Shown here piece by piece: positions 54,037 to 64,000 of a stretch of 64,000 nt of DNA. The DNA is from Sanderia malayensis (Eukaryota; Cnidaria; Scyphozoa; Semaeostomeae; Pelagiidae). Every line of letters starts with the position of its first letter. Positions within the stretch are counted from its first letter, which is position 1. The stretch lies in contig RQOL01000699.1 in assembly GCA_013076295.1 (NCBI GenBank), positions 5,642,001 to 5,706,000 of the forward strand. The letters are read 5' to 3'. A program made the position numbers and the translations under genes. The notes under the pieces are model-generated. The model was given only the letters and a program-made list of their open reading frames with translations, had not been told where the DNA came from and searched no databases.

Positions 54037-56889
54037 ATGGCGAATCGAAGCACAAGCGACATCGTTGCAAGGCTCACAGAACTAGTTTGTGTAGCATCTA
54101 GCGCAATTAACCAGCAAACTGAAAATACCAGAATTACGAGCAGTGAGGAACAGCCAAGAAATATAAATGAAGACGTGTTGCGTAGATTGTATCCTAGCTT
54201 AGGATCGATCGCACCTTCGGCATCAAGCAGACCACAATGTACACCGGCATCATATTTGCCTTCTTTGCCATCCTTGCCTCTGCCTTCCTCTGCTCGTGCT
54301 CGGAACCAATCCAGGAATCCTTTCAACAGGGCAGAAAAGGGACGCAAAAGAAAGCGTGTGGTGGAAGAGAAGGAAACTATGGCATACAAAGATGTTTTCT
54401 TCATCAACGATCCGAGAATGTCGAAGGTTCCCCGCAGGCAGGATAGACAACATTACTACGATGTTGGGCTCGTTGGCTCAGTCGTTGCGTTCAGGTCAAC
54501 CATGGTGGAACACGAGATAAGAAAAGCCATTGCAGATTCCATTCCACGTTTCAAAGAATTGACTGTGAAACCAGAATTCGAGATAATGAAAGCTGTGGGT
54601 CCTCGGCTTTTTTCCGTTCCTGAAATACCCGAATGGAATTATAAGATTCTGAAGCATCAGACTGGTCAAGGACCTCTGTATGTTCGTTCTTACAGATATT
54701 TGGATGTTGGCTTGGGAAGAGGAAGAATCAAGGATTTCCTGAAAGATTCTGGTGATGATGATGATGATGATAATGACGTTGATGATGATGATGAACTATG
54801 TCGGACATCAATGTTTGCAGATACAATCACAACACAGTCCCAGTCTTCTGTTACAGTGACCACCAGTACTGTATCTAGAGCACCACATGCAGAAAATGAA
54901 CAGAGTGAGGACATAAAAGAGATCTGTGGCCAGTCTGAGCAGCAGAAAACTGGCACAGTTTCTGGTGCGAATTCAGGCATCAACACATCAGAGAGGCAGT
55001 GTCCAGTATGTTTGGTGTACTTTCCAGTACACATTATACAATCACACACCAATGATTGCATTGACAGTGGAATGCAACCAGAAAAAGAATTGTACAGTGA
55101 CCTGATTTTTGAGGACATTCGGCTCTCTGAATTTGGCAGTGATGGTTGCAGTGAGGTCGAGGAGCCACAAGAAGAGCTTGTTACTGTGCGTTCCACACAT
55201 GAATGGGTGGCACCAGCTGAGGCTAGGAAAGAGATAGCTGTTTTGGTAGAAAAATTGGCGGGAAATGTGGCAGGAAATAAAAGACGACTGTATGTGCGAA
55301 GAAAGACTATGTGGCAAGATTATGTGGATTACAGGAAGAAGAGGTGGGTGAAGAACAACAGTGCATTGACTCTGGTTTTTGTAGGCGAAGCTGCAGTGGA
55401 TGAGGGTGGACCACGCAGAGAATTTTTTGCAGGTATTTTACTTTTTGACAAGTTAACAATTAATGGGCAGATGATATAAATATGATGACATAATTAAATT
55501 TTTGTGTCGAAAGAGTGAAATGCGAGAAGACGAAAGATATTGAAGATATTTATTTTTTCACAGGGGCATTGCAGCAAATGAGAAGCAGATTATTTACAAA
55601 TACAACTATGGGAATGATACCGGAAGAGAATGCTATTGCCATTGCCAACGAAGATTTCTTGCTTGCTGGTGAGCTTTGTGCCTCAACGACTTGTCAAGGA
55701 GGACTAGCACCAAATTTTCTAAGTGGTTGGGTGTACGATTTCCTGGTTGGTGGGCTGCAAAATGTGAAGTTTGCAAACAATGTTGATCTAATGGATGCAA
55801 AATATAATGATTTTGTCTACAAGGTAACTATGAGGTACTCTCTTCTGCGATGGTAAACATATATGTAACACATGTGTATATACATTATATTTATATATTG
55901 TATACATGCAGCACCATAAATTTATTTCAGGTAACAAATGCGTCATCAGAGGAAGACTATCAAGATTTTTTAATGAGTGATACTGGCATTGATGTGCTGG
56001 GCTTCATTGGCTACACAGGTGTGGCCCACAGAGAAAAACTAACATCAAGGCCCAAACTGCTACAGTATGTGTCCACATCATCATATCATTGCTGGTATAA
56101 AACATTGGATGTTCGGAAGCTTATCCTGCTTTGCTTTGTAATGTCTTGTATTGTTTTTCAATCCTTTTGCAGATCACTGTTCTACAAGCAGATTATCTCG
56201 CCTGTGTACACATCTCTGCATCAATTTGAGGAGGGCCTAAGGTTATTTGGAGTCTTGCAGGCAATAAAAGAGTCACCAGCTGTATGTAGACCCCTCTTTA
56301 CAATGCATGGTCATATTTTCAAATGGGAGCCTGGAGAATTTTTAGCAAGTCTCGAGGTTCTCCATTCACCTGCTGGCTCAAATGCATTTGATAAAGAGGT
56401 CGATACCTTCAAGTACTTTAGTGATCTTGTAGAGCAAATGTCTGTGGAAAGTAAAGTACTGCTAGCAACAATATATACTCGGCTCTAAATTCTTTTTGTT
56501 GTTGTTGTTGTTGTATGTTGCACAAGTTGGTTTTGAATTCTGTCTGTTGTTGTTGTTGTATGTTGCACAAATTGTTTCAGTGCAATAATCCAGGCATATG
56601 TGCTGCACCAATAACAAATCCCCAATCCTTTGCAGGGAACGATGTGGACATAACCATTGGAGATCTGGCACAATTCATCACTGGATCGGCCACAATGCCA
56701 CCACTTGGTCTACCGTATGCCATCAAGGTTGGCTTCAAACATGGTTGCCCTGTAGGATGCAAATGTAGACCAACAGCTTCAACATGCACCTTGACACTCT
56801 ACATTCCATGCCATGCGAGTACATGGGAAGCTATGAAGGAGTTGTTTACATCAGCATTGAAGGATTGCAATGGTTTTGGTAACGTTTAG
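54037..56889 (+). CDS. HECT E3 ubiquitin ligase with UBZ4 finger (five exons)
   Basis: Exons 54037-55432, 55564-55823, 55931-56064, 56173-56450 and 56636-56889. All junctions are GT..AG and keep phase, giving 773 residues. The N-terminal part has a basic KGRKRKR patch (about 101-107, nuclear signal-like), an Asp-rich tract (240-253), and a C-x2-C-x11-H-x3-C finger at residues 322-341 that fits the Rad18-type UBZ4 ubiquitin-binding pattern. The HECT domain (about 430-773) has GGPRREFF near its start, the N-lobe helix run, ITGSATMPPLG, and the C-lobe active-site ASTC with Cys at about 740. The acceptor for exon 5 is inferred. HECT enzymes take ubiquitin from an E2 onto that Cys and pass it to substrates. 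Overall kin: the G2E3-like HECT family multiplied in cnidarians. It lies inside transposon TIRs and faces the transposase gene; intactness suggests it is in use by the element. Substrate unknown. Confidence 0.85.
56485..56575. repeat. (GTT)n tracts in HECT intron 4
   Basis: Two GTTGTTGTTG tracts with a duplicated TATGTTGCACAA..TTGTT segment (56500-56575) lie inside the last intron. Confidence 0.8.
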
Positions 56890-57093
56890 ATTGTAGTGCA
56901 ATAAGTGTAATTTAGATTCCGTGCCTGACATCAGTGTCATAGTTATCCCAACTCAACAACTCCCATCCCAATGATTTTCTTGCATTAGATTAGATGTTTG
57001 GCATGATGTTGTTGTCGTTGTGGTTGTCAAATTATTTCGATTCGCAATAATTCACTCAAGCTTCGTAAATATCAAATAGAGTTAACTAAGGTA

Positions 57094-57304
57094 CCATAAA
57101 TCCTCGAATAACGCCCATGCCTGGTAATTATTTGAATAGCGTCCAGACATTGAAGTTTTTCAGTGAATGCATTGCAGATAGCAGCAAGGTTAATCAATAA
57201 TTTTATTTATCGACTTCACGGTATCGTTTGTATTTAGCTTAATTTGCAACAATGGGCCAGCCATTTGCAAAGTAGCCCCCGAGGCCTTATACGAGGGTTT
57301 ACGG
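57094..57304. mobile_element. 211-bp mariner-type MITE nested in the HECT element
   Basis: Left CCATAAATCCTCGAATAA and right inverse CCGTAAACCCTCGTATAA, with TA on both sides (57092-57093, 57305-57306). It lies between the 3' ends of the two convergent genes, so neither is harmed. Confidence 0.7.
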
Positions 57305-57558
57305 TAATGTGAAGCAACATGTCAACACTGGGGGCTTGTCGCGCAGGCGCAGGGGTGGTACGTAATCGTTGTGCTCGCTGTCCATGCCTGGATTAAAAAG
57401 ATCAATAAGCGAGTTATTTTTTTCCATCTCACTCAAATAAAATAACTATAATATGCCATGCTTTATACTGTTTTATTACGAGGCATAGTGATTAAGATTA
57501 TCATTTCCTGTCTCTCATTTTTGCATCATGCTTGTCTGTACTTTACTTGTACATTTGC

Positions 57559-59134
57559 TCATCTCACTTGGGTGATAAGTAGATTTTCGACAAATTGGAC
57601 AACCTGCATATATGACTGCAATCCATATGACCCATCAATCTGAGACCAATTACAGACAGCTTGAAGTTGTTCCAACTGTGCACCAGTAAGCTCAATACTT
57701 GACCTTGGTACAATAACGTTATTGTTTGTTTGAATATCTGGTACTTTCATCGTCAACACCATACGCTGGCTGTTCTACAAGCATTGTTCTTTCTATCAGA
57801 CATTCACCATTCTCGTCTTGACAGTGAGCCATTTCGTGGAAACTTCTTGTCCATAGCTGTAAGGGGGAGTGGCCCCTGGCAGTCCTAATTGGGTGGTTGT
57901 TCCACTGATCAACAAACATTTTTAAAGCATGGTTTATTTTTGGGATATACACATACTGAACGGCATTCAAGTGAATTTCGTTGTCAGGGTCCAAAAGCAT
58001 CTGTTGCTCCATATAAGAAAACAAGTTTATGTAATGTGCTGTAACAACACTGGATAGGTCTACCCAAAGCCGTTCAATTCTTTGATTATGTACTGAACTG
58101 CCTGTAATTACTGGATTCTTATCTACCCCGTGACGCCTAAGCATCCACTCGGCCATACGAACATTTTCTGTCCCATGGTCTGTTCTTATTCTCAAGGGAC
58201 ATCGAAACTTTTGCACTGCTTCTTCGAAAAGGCCAAGCACGGTATCTGATGTATTGTTATTGGAACACCACAGGTAAGTGATCAATCTGGAGAAGCCATC
58301 AATACACCAATGTATGACCATTCTCCAGCGAATCAGCTTATGGTGTCCATCTGCGTGCCATAAATAGTTGGCACATGGAACATTGTAAACCCTTCGGCGT
58401 ATCTTGAGCCTCCGTCTAAGAGATCTCCCAACAGGGTCCAATCTTTGGAGCGCATCTCTCAATCTTGCTCTTTGTACGCGTATTCCTTGAGACAGTAATG
58501 CCCCCATCATCATCCTTTCCCCAGAATTAGGTGATTCATGCAAAATTGCGGTGATTCTTACATCGAGCTCTTCATCTGTGATGTCAGTAAACACACTTTG
58601 ACCAACAGAAAGGTCCCATTCCCGTCGCAATTTACGAAGTGTTTTTGGGTGCACTCCCAGCATACTACTTATATCAGTAAACTTGAAACCCAAAGAAATC
58701 AATACAGACACTTGTTCTTTAGAGAGATGTACTTTTGGTCTTCCAACACTTCCTGAGACTACATTATCAAGATGAAATTGTGTGCCATTATTTGAATTCC
58801 GATGTAGAGGGTGATCAAATGAGTCTTGAAAATGTGTTCGGTATCTGTGTGCTTCTGCGCAAATTTCTTGAAAGGCACCGTGGAGATTGTCAAAAAGCTC
58901 TAGATTTCTTTCAATGTTCAGGTCAGCAAGATCAGCATCCAGCACAGACAATATTGAGCACAATGCAGTCGCTCTCCCATGCATACTCTGCAAAATGTCC
59001 TCATTGTTTGTGTTGAAGAAGTTCCTTTCAAACTCTACAAAAAGCTGTGGAAGGTCTTCAAGTAAAGTTTGCAAACACTGTAAGACACGAGGCACTGCTT
59101 GGGCATTTGTGGAACACGCCATTTTGTCAACCAA
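57559..59134 (-). CDS. Integrase-like DD34E transposase of the HECT element
   Basis: ATG at 59134; the main frame is open for 471 residues to 57719. Residues about 1-120 are helical. Residues 130-175 form a helix-turn-helix (VGRPKVHLSKEQ.. GFKFTDISSMLGVHPKTLRKL). The catalytic core has YLWHADGHHKLIRW (Asp262), IRTDHGTEN (Asp319) and VHNQRIERLW (Glu354), with 34 residues between the last two. This is a complete retroviral-integrase-type DDE triad. After the core the frame ends in SNKQ, but an overlapping frame (57762-57559) supplies a typical-looking tail (IELTGAQLEQLQAV.. YGLQSYMQVVQFVENLL). A one-base shift near 57740 may therefore have cut the last 60 residues. The enzyme should cut at the TIRs and join the element to target DNA. 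No introns. Confidence 0.85.
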
Positions 59135-59319
59135 ATCCTGTTGTCATTGCATTAAACTAGATGGAATAGACATTCGTATTGTGAAATTCTAAAATGGCAT
59201 CGAATTTCGTTTTATAGTGCGATTTGAAATAACATAATTTTCGATTCGCATATGATTTCCGAAAAAAAATACCACATGCGATTTTCGTGTTAAAAATGTG
59301 AGATTTTCGTTTCATAAAA

Positions 59320-59549
59320 AGGGAAAAATTTCGTATTACGAAATCTGCAGTTTTCGTATTATAAAATACGCCACTACGTCGTATAAAATTATCACTTTGG
59401 TATTATGAAATAGGCATTGATATTATAAAATTGACATTCGCATCATGAAATTGGCATTCGTATTATAAAATCGGCATTTGTTTTACGAAATTGACATTTG
59501 TATTATAAAATGGCACTGCTCGTATTATTTTCCCTTTTGGCGCGCCATA
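59320..59549 (-). repeat. Right terminal inverted repeat of the HECT element
   Basis: Inverse of the left repeat, about 90 percent alike by eye over 200 bp, with the same TAATACGAA-type units and the shared CAAAGTGATAATTTTATACG run. Confidence 0.9.
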
Positions 59550-59555
59550 CAAAAG

Positions 59556-61566
59556 TGTTTCTAGAAGGATGAGAGTGACGATGCAGAAATAATAATAGAA
59601 TGATGTAATTTAAATGACACAAGATGATGAAATGGAGGAAGTGATCGAGAAGAGGGCAAAATGAAAGAAATCTAAAAATACATAATTTCACTACATCTGA
59701 AATAGGTCTGGGAAAAAACGTATGAAGGACCAGTATATTTGTAGCAGATGTAAGAAGCGAAAACAAAGAACACGTGTTTTCTGGACTTCCTTTATCAAAA
59801 TAAATAGTTTCACTCATATTTTCCCAGTACTGAAGTTTCTTCATTTTGGCGATTTCATATCAAGTTTCTTATGAGCAGTTTCTTATAAACAACACACGTA
59901 TGCATTGAAGTATTGTAGCACTTCAGCAATCTTGTATCAACAGTTTTTTACTTTATTTGTCATGATATGTTTCTGCCATAAAATGTTTTGTTCCGATTTA
60001 CATTAAGTAAGCTTTGCTGCATTTTCAACGACTTCTTCATTTCCAATTGCCTACCACCTTTCCTAGAGCATACTTACCGGGCTTTGCTTATTGGAAAGAG
60101 CTTAACAAACAAGTACAAAAATGGACTAAATGGACTAATGCGAGCCTAGCGAATAGAAAATTTTGAAAATTTCTCCTTTAGGTGAGGCAAAAATTGCCTA
60201 CAAATTTCATACTTTTAAGCAATTTTCTGACAAACTCGCCAACAGACACCTAGCCGTAGCTACGGCCCTGCATGTCACATTAGGAACAATGGCCTCCCTT
60301 TGTCTCAAAGCCGGTAGTTCACAAAATAATGTTGCATCATTTTTGTCGGACAATGGCAAACTTTCAAGAACAGCAATTGTGATTGGTCAATGAAACAATG
60401 CTACAGTAGGAACACTAACGACAACCCTACCACAACCTTTGTATTTTATGTGAATCAATTGTTCCCAAGAACCGATCAGAAATAACTCGTTTTGAAAGTT
60501 AAGCAATACTATTTTTGTTCCAAAAACTGCTCGTTTTTTATGGCAAGTTCCCGCGGTTATGATTGTTCAGTTTCGCGGAATATTTTCAACATGAGGTATC
60601 ACTGAGGATCTTTTTCCCAAAACTGGTAGCTTTGATCAACTATTGTTTCTGAAAGCAACTGGTAATTGTACCTATGGAGGTACAAATGTTCCCAAACCAG
60701 TTGGCGGACAATGATAAAACCGCTTTGATGAAAAATTCGAATTTCTGATCGTTTTTTCAAAAAGTTTGACGGACAAAGGTAGAACCCAGTGGTAGAACCA
60801 ATTATGTCAAACACGGGGTGAAATATTTTACAGTATTTTACAGTCAATGCCCACGTTTCAAACTCATTTCTGCGTTTGAAACGTGGCCATTGAATAGCAG
60901 CAGCTATTTCTAGTTTTATTTCGAAAAAATAACAAGGGAAATAGCCTCAGGGCTCAACCGCACCTGTGAAACACAAATGACAAATTTATGATTTGATAAG
61001 TGGATTAGAATAAATTGATTTTTTGCTTTCATGCTTTTTAATAAATTCAAAGCATAGGTCAATTAATTTTTCAACCTTTGCTATAATACTATATTGCCTG
61101 CAGCATATTGATCAAATTAAAGTTGATCCTTACAATGTTGCAATAGCTAAAAGGTAACTGGAGATATGACGACGCGAGAAAGGCGAAGGGTTAGTTATCA
61201 ATCAATCTGCCAAAGAAGCAATCCTTGGATCCATTAAATGAGTTTCAACTCAGATTGGATGTGGTTTCAAAGTACTGAAACTTGTAATCATCACAACGAA
61301 ATTTGTTAAACAAATGGTCCAACGTTAGTTAAAGATCATTGTTTCATTCAGATCGGAGACCAAACACGAAGGAGGATCCGCGCGAAGCTTGCCAGACATT
61401 CTGGTATCGTACAAACATTAACTATGGCAACTTAATAGAGCATTTATATATTGGCTATACCATAAATATAGTTCCTTTCACTTAACTTACAGGAATCATT
61501 TCAACATTTGCACAGAAACTTTTATCTCCAAATATTACTTCAAGATGAGCAACTGACTTAATTTAG
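59556..61566. other. No gene recognised
   Basis: AT-rich. The ORF 60163-60393 is unrecognised. A hairpin with CCACGTTTCAAAC and GTTTGAAACGTGG arms lies at 60851-60887. Confidence 0.35.
60851..60887. repeat. Perfect 13-bp hairpin
   Basis: CCACGTTTCAAAC, loop of about ten bases, GTTTGAAACGTGG. Confidence 0.75.
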
Positions 61567-61735
61567 ACTGTCATTTTATTTTCAACACCATATTCAATCG
61601 ATTTTAGCAGGCATCTTTTGCAAGGTATATGATACATTGTCAGCTGAATGCCTCGGAAGAAACCATTTTTTATAATATTTCTAATCATGATTAAGAATAA
61701 ATTTCTCTTCGCAAAGCCAAAAATGTTTCTCCAAC
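61567..61735. repeat. Diverged piece of the 790-bp array unit
   Basis: TTATTTTCAA..CAATCGATTTTAGCAGGC followed by CTTTTGCAAGGTA and GGAAGAAACC match, in order, the 49-51 kb unit (first third). It stops where Gypsy sequence begins. Confidence 0.8.
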
Positions 61736-61759
61736 AGCAACAAGGCATACCTTCTCGCA

Positions 61760-63382
61760 TCAAGGTACAAGAACATTTGGCTCACACGAGGTTGATTATT
61801 TAGGGCATACTATTTATAACGACGGCATCCATACTGACCCCAAAAAGGTTAAGGCAGTTCAAGACATCCCATCCCCTTCTACCCTGGAGGAGCTACGATC
61901 CTTTCTGGCACTTGCAGGCTACTACAGACGGTTTATACCGGAGTTTACCACCATTACCTCTCCCCTAGTGGCCTTCACTAAAAAAGATACTCGATTTCTA
62001 TGGACAGATATCACCCAAAAACATTTGAATACCTGAAAACTTGTCTCTGCTCAGTACCTATTTTAGTCTACTCTTGCTTGAACAAGACCTTTATTCTACA
62101 AACTGACGCATTAGATGTTGGACGTGGTGCTGTCTTAACCCAGCTTGATGACTCAGGCCATGAAAGGCTCGTATCATATGCCAGTCGAACTCTCGCAAGT
62201 CGAGAACAAAACTGCACAGCAATGGAGAAAGAAGCAATGGCTGTTGTGTTTGCAACTGAATATTTCCGTGAATATCTTTTGGGCCGTCAGTTTCAGCTTA
62301 TTACTAGTAATAGAGCTTTGAAGTGGCTCCATTCTATCCATGCTAAAGGTAGAATCGTTAGATGGATTATGAACCTTATTAAGATTAAGAATTTGATTTT
62401 GTTGTGTCACACCGTCCCTGGGCCTGAAGCAAAAATTCAGACGCTCCCTCTTGTTTAAATCATAGATGTCCCCCTTCTCCCTGTGAACCACAAAACCATT
62501 CCACGAACACCTCTGTCAACTGCTTTGTTGGTCCTATCCCAGACACAGATTCGTACACCGCTCAACACCAAGACCCCAATATTTGGAGGTCATTGAAATG
62601 AAAGAACAGGGTTTCCCTCGGCCCCCATCATTTGTGTTGTCCAAACATCAGCACTTGTCGTCGTATTGGTCCTGTTGGGACCAAATTTTTGTGGATAGCG
62701 GCTTATTAATGAAATCAATAGAACCTGATAGCTCTTTTCCCAATAATGTTGTTGTTGTGCCCCAAAACGTAGTAAATGGTGTCCTCCATAGTCTACACAG
62801 TGGCCCTATTGGAGGTCACATGGGTATTACTCGCACTATCTGCAGGGCAAAAGAGCGGTTCCTTTGGTCTCAAATGCATACATCAATTTAATCATTAGTT
62901 CAAAGCTGTCCTGAATGTAGCCAAATTAAGCAGAATCTACACAACACCAAGGCCCCTTTACAACCAATTCAAATTAGCGAGTCAATTGTTTTTTTTGGGC
63001 TATGGACTACATGAGGCCTATTAAGGAAACATCACGCAGCAACAAACACATACTTTTGCTCATGGACCACTTCAACAAAGTGTGTGAAGCATTCCTTACT
63101 CCAGATCAGAAAGCGCCGACTGTAGCTGACATGCTTGTATCTAATGTTTTTCCTCGTTTTGGCCCACCTACACTTCTCCATTCCGACCAGGGTCGCAGTT
63201 TTGATAAAATACTAACGCGTGAAATATATGATTTGATGGGCATCAAAAAGACCCGTACCAGTGCCTACCATCCTCAATGTGATGGACTTGTAGAGAGACA
63301 AAATCGTACCCGTCAAAGTGGCACATTAATGCCTGCAATATTGTGGCACATTAATGACTGCATGCTCTGTCTGTTTTTTTAA
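61760..63382 (+). pseudogene. Ty3/Gypsy Pol fragment: RT end, RNase H, integrase
   Basis: Starts inside the reverse transcriptase (VDYLGHTIYNDGIHTDPKKV, LRSFLALAGYYRRFIPEF) with no palm catalytic motif left. A frame change at about 62020 leads to the RNase H region (FILQTDALDVGRGAVL, LASREQNCTAMEKEAMAV, 62090-62270). The zinc-binding region is degraded; GPIGGHMGITRTICRAKERFLW can be read near 62803. The integrase core (63002-63350) keeps LLLMDHF, LHSDQGRSF and YHPQCDGLVERQNR, i.e. the three acidic positions, but the upstream Asp context is altered (MDYMRP where families have D.xGP). Many stops; 5' truncated. Confidence 0.9.
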
Positions 63383-63387
63383 ATTGT

Positions 63388-63401
63388 AAGGGAGGGGAAG
63401 A
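63388..63401 (+). other. Polypurine tract of the Gypsy element
   Basis: AAGGGAGGGGAAGA lies directly before the TGTAATATTATG start of the presumed 3' LTR. Confidence 0.7.
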
Positions 63402-63688
63402 TGTAATATTATGATTGCGTCAGTAGAAGTTGCAACATGTCTATAATAACATATTAGAAGTGGAATCATGTTCGTGTTAGTTATATTTTTCCCTGTGATG
63501 TACTTGTGACCGTGCCGTTTGTCTATGTTATATCCGTTGTTGCTGTCTGTCACTATTGATTGATGTGTCATATTATGATTGTTCTAACTTATGTGAAATG
63601 ATAATAGTATTTTAGTTGAATGAGTAATCTCAAGCAAGCAACATCTCGTATTTTCTTGAGTATACCTGCTTTGCCCCGCCACACTACA
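63402..63688 (+). repeat. Presumed 3' LTR of the Gypsy element
   Basis: Starts TGTAATATTATGATTG after the polypurine tract and probably ends CCGCCACACTACA, 287 bp. The 5' LTR is missing, so the right limit cannot be confirmed by comparison. Confidence 0.6.
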
Positions 63689-63740
63689 TTTGCAATAATA
63701 GATCATTCCTTTCTGTAACAGACGCAGGTCACTTCGAATA

Positions 63741-63946
63741 GAAAAATGGTGGTACAAGTCATGTTTGTGAATCTGAAGCATAAACAAATGGGACGACCTC
63801 AAAAATTACAGGTGTTATCGGAACCAATGAACCAACAACTAATTCATATCTTAATTACGTGACAAGATACTTCAATTACAAAAAACACTTAAGTGCAACT
63901 TGATCTTATCACGTCGAAAATATCCAGGAATTGATATCTTGAAACG
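63741..63946. repeat. Second piece of the 790-bp array unit
   Basis: Nearly identical to 49545-49735 and 50335-50530 (GAAAAATGGTGGTACAAGTC.., ..TATCCAGGAATTGATATCTT). It follows the presumed Gypsy LTR. With the piece at 61567-61735 it frames the Gypsy fragment. Confidence 0.9.
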
Positions 63947-64000
63947 CAAAGCCATCAACGTGCTCTAAATTGTCTGCATCCCAGCGCTCTTATCAATGTA

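Larger units (their letters stand above)
53507..59549. mobile_element. 6-kb TIR transposon carrying a HECT ligase and a DD34E integrase-like transposase
   Basis: Left end TATGGCGCGCCAAAGGGGAA and right end (inverse) TATGGCGCGCCAAAAGGGAA open long terminal inverted repeats, flanked by CAAAAG on both sides (53501-53506, 59550-59555). Inside are two convergent genes: a spliced HECT E3 ubiquitin ligase (54037-56889, plus) and a retroviral-integrase-like transposase (59134 to about 57559, minus). Nothing else of the element seems missing. The 6-bp duplication and integrase-like enzyme recall Polinton/Ginger-type elements, but the end sequence, size and gene set do not match any I know. Insertion into older repeat debris and intact ends argue for fairly recent movement. 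Confidence 0.85.

Noticed and set aside
60590..60860. Possible MITE around the 60851-60887 hairpin
   Set aside because: No matching outer ends or flanking duplication found.
1..64000. CRISPR arrays, tRNA or rRNA genes, bacterial promoters or operons
   Set aside because: None seen; introns and element families show animal nuclear DNA.

Overview
The window is a stretch of animal nuclear DNA that is almost wholly made of transposable elements, with one or two genes that look like working genes. It is AT-rich, has spliceosomal introns (GT..AG junctions that keep reading frame), no operons and no RNA genes of prokaryotic type. The mix of element families (BEL/Pao, Ty3/Gypsy, Tx1- and CR1/Jockey-like LINEs, pogo, Tc1, hAT, MULE, many MITEs, plus HECT and HIRAN domain genes of the kind expanded in corals and sea anemones) points to a marine invertebrate, most likely a cnidarian. 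This is an inference from gene families, not a proven assignment.

Layout. 0.9-3.6 kb: decayed MULE transposase gene with introns, abutting an antisense Gypsy gag fragment (3.6-4.5 kb). 4.9-6.5 kb: minisatellite, palindromic repeat and a broken two-exon gene piece. 7.4-9.75 kb: pogo-type element with terminal repeats. 11.0-15.4 kb: hAT remnant, a 467-bp MITE with TTA target duplication, a LINE lacking its reverse-transcriptase core, and the tail of a second pogo transposase. 16.7-17.7 kb: a 958-bp TA-flanked element carrying a HIRAN-like ORF. 18.6-19.3 kb: Tc1 remnant. 20.5-25.0 kb: an odd non-LTR element (RNase H1-type hybrid-binding domain, PHD finger, coiled coil, CCCH fingers, endonuclease) split by a 904-bp foldback element with a perfect 8-bp target duplication. 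25.1-29.2 kb: small hairpin MITEs, a second hAT remnant and a 1.5-kb long-TIR element. 29.8-36.3 kb: a nearly full-length BEL/Pao retrotransposon with both LTRs and a 5-bp target duplication. 37.1-42.3 kb (minus): a nearly full-length Tx1-type LINE whose 5' end carries a hairpin matching U2 snRNA. 43.1-46.6 kb (minus): an intact intronless gene for a 1169-residue secreted protein of unknown function, the best host-gene candidate. 47.4-51.2 kb: two sets of tandem duplications. 53.5-59.55 kb: a 6-kb DNA transposon, described below. 61.6-63.95 kb: Ty3/Gypsy pol fragment and LTR lying between two diverged pieces of the 49-51 kb repeat.

The most interesting object is the 53507-59549 element. It has roughly 230-280-bp terminal inverted repeats beginning TATGGCGCGCC, a 6-bp flanking duplication (CAAAAG), and two convergent genes: an intact five-exon gene for a 773-residue HECT E3 ubiquitin ligase with a Rad18-like UBZ4 finger, and a retroviral-integrase-like DD34E transposase. 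I know of no described transposon superfamily with a HECT ligase as a component, so this is my main candidate for an undescribed system: a transposon that brings its own ubiquitin ligase.
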